A DNA stretch of 64,000 nt from Desulforamulus aeronauticus DSM 10349 (GTDB lineage: Bacteria; Bacillota; Desulfotomaculia; Desulfotomaculales; Desulfotomaculaceae): NCBI RefSeq assembly GCF_900142375.1, contig NZ_FRAR01000026.1, positions 24,810-88,809 on the forward strand, written 5' to 3'. The notes below the pieces were generated by a model. That model made no database searches and had not been told where the DNA came from. It saw only the letters and a program-made list of their open reading frames with translations. Shown here piece by piece: positions 63,743 through 64,000 of this stretch (its first letter is position 1; the number at the start of each line of letters is the position of its first letter). The position numbers were made by a program, and so were the translations under genes.

Positions 63743-63858
63743 TCTGGCGACGACCTACTCTCCCAGGGACTTGCGTCCCAAGTACCATCGGCCCTGAAGG
63801 GCTTAACTGCTGTGTTCGGGATGGGAACAGGTGTACCCCCTCCGGTATCGCCACCAGA
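63743..63858 (-). rRNA. rrf: 5S ribosomal RNA
   Basis: About 116 nt on the minus strand. It begins CTGGTGGCGATACCGGAGGG and has CCCATCCCGAACACAGCAGTTAAGC and GGGAGAGTAGGTCGTCGCCAG, with terminal helix pairing CTGGTGGCGA/TCGTCGCCAG. The ends are estimated from this stem. Confidence 0.95.
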
Positions 63859-64000
63859 AATCTTATGCTATTGTGTTGTTACCTGATTACAGATTCGCTT
63901 TCTTAGCTCTTGCGTTCCTTCAAAACTGAACAGCTACTTTGTAAACTCGTCGTATACCTTTTCACTCGAACCTGTAATCTTTCTTACAGGCTTTTGGTCA
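63859..64000 (-). other. 23S-5S intergenic spacer and start of 23S end
   Basis: The spacer contains a hairpin near 63970-63993 (GCCTGTAAGAAAG/CTTTCTTACAGGC-like). The last bases, TGACC on the minus strand, match the usual 3' end of 23S rRNA, whose body lies outside the window. Confidence 0.7.

Overview
The window looks like chromosome from a Gram-positive, strictly anaerobic, endospore-forming member of the Clostridia. A Desulfotomaculum-like (Peptococcaceae) genome is my best guess. This is inferred from a GerA-type germinant receptor operon, oxygen-sensitive enzymes (tungsten aldehyde oxidoreductase, pyruvate formate-lyase, double-cubane-cluster reductase), a type A RNase P RNA, Firmicute-type riboswitches and strong AGGAGG ribosome binding sites. 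No species can be fixed from sequence alone, and no insertion sequence, integrase or CRISPR array was seen.

Layout. 1-4.9 kb holds ordinary chromosomal genes (secreted protein, BON protein, DUF523, DUF362, cation efflux) plus a structured RNA with its own promoter and terminator that resembles 6S RNA. 4.97-24.4 kb is probably a genomic island. Its left end is a decayed copy of the 3' half of a tRNA-Ala and its right end is the intact tRNA-Ala(GGC) gene. It carries a ger operon, a class-B-sortase pilus locus with two signal peptidases, an Rrf2 regulator, an Agr-like two-component system, a SLOG protein and a phage-type AP2 protein. 24.5-24.9 kb is rnpB.

25-43.7 kb is core anaerobic metabolism, almost all on the minus strand: a DNA-repair pair with a radical SAM protein, aldehyde:ferredoxin oxidoreductase with its ferredoxin, asnS, a double-cubane reductase with its activator, pflBA under a ZTP riboswitch, htpX behind a yybP-ykoY (manganese) riboswitch, and the FakA/FakB fatty-acid kinase pair.

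43.8-45.6 kb holds the most unusual unit. Three overlapping plus-strand genes encode a 45-residue CXXC microprotein, a NapH-like polyferredoxin membrane protein and a TlpA-like thioredoxin lipoprotein. An in-frame UGA sits exactly at the first redox cysteine of the last gene and is followed by a bacterial-type SECIS hairpin. I read this as an extracytoplasmic selenocysteine redox system.

45.8-64 kb contains an ABC-F ribosome-protection gene with an attenuator leader, a DEAD-box helicase, a TauE exporter, a Crp/Fnr regulator, a nucleobase permease, glutamate dehydrogenase, a CBS-GGDEF protein, biotin synthase behind a BirA operator, and a likely D-cysteine/thiol amino acid unit (IclR regulator, NhaC-type transporter, D-cysteine desulfhydrase). 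The window ends in the 5S gene and the 23S-5S spacer of a minus-strand rRNA operon.
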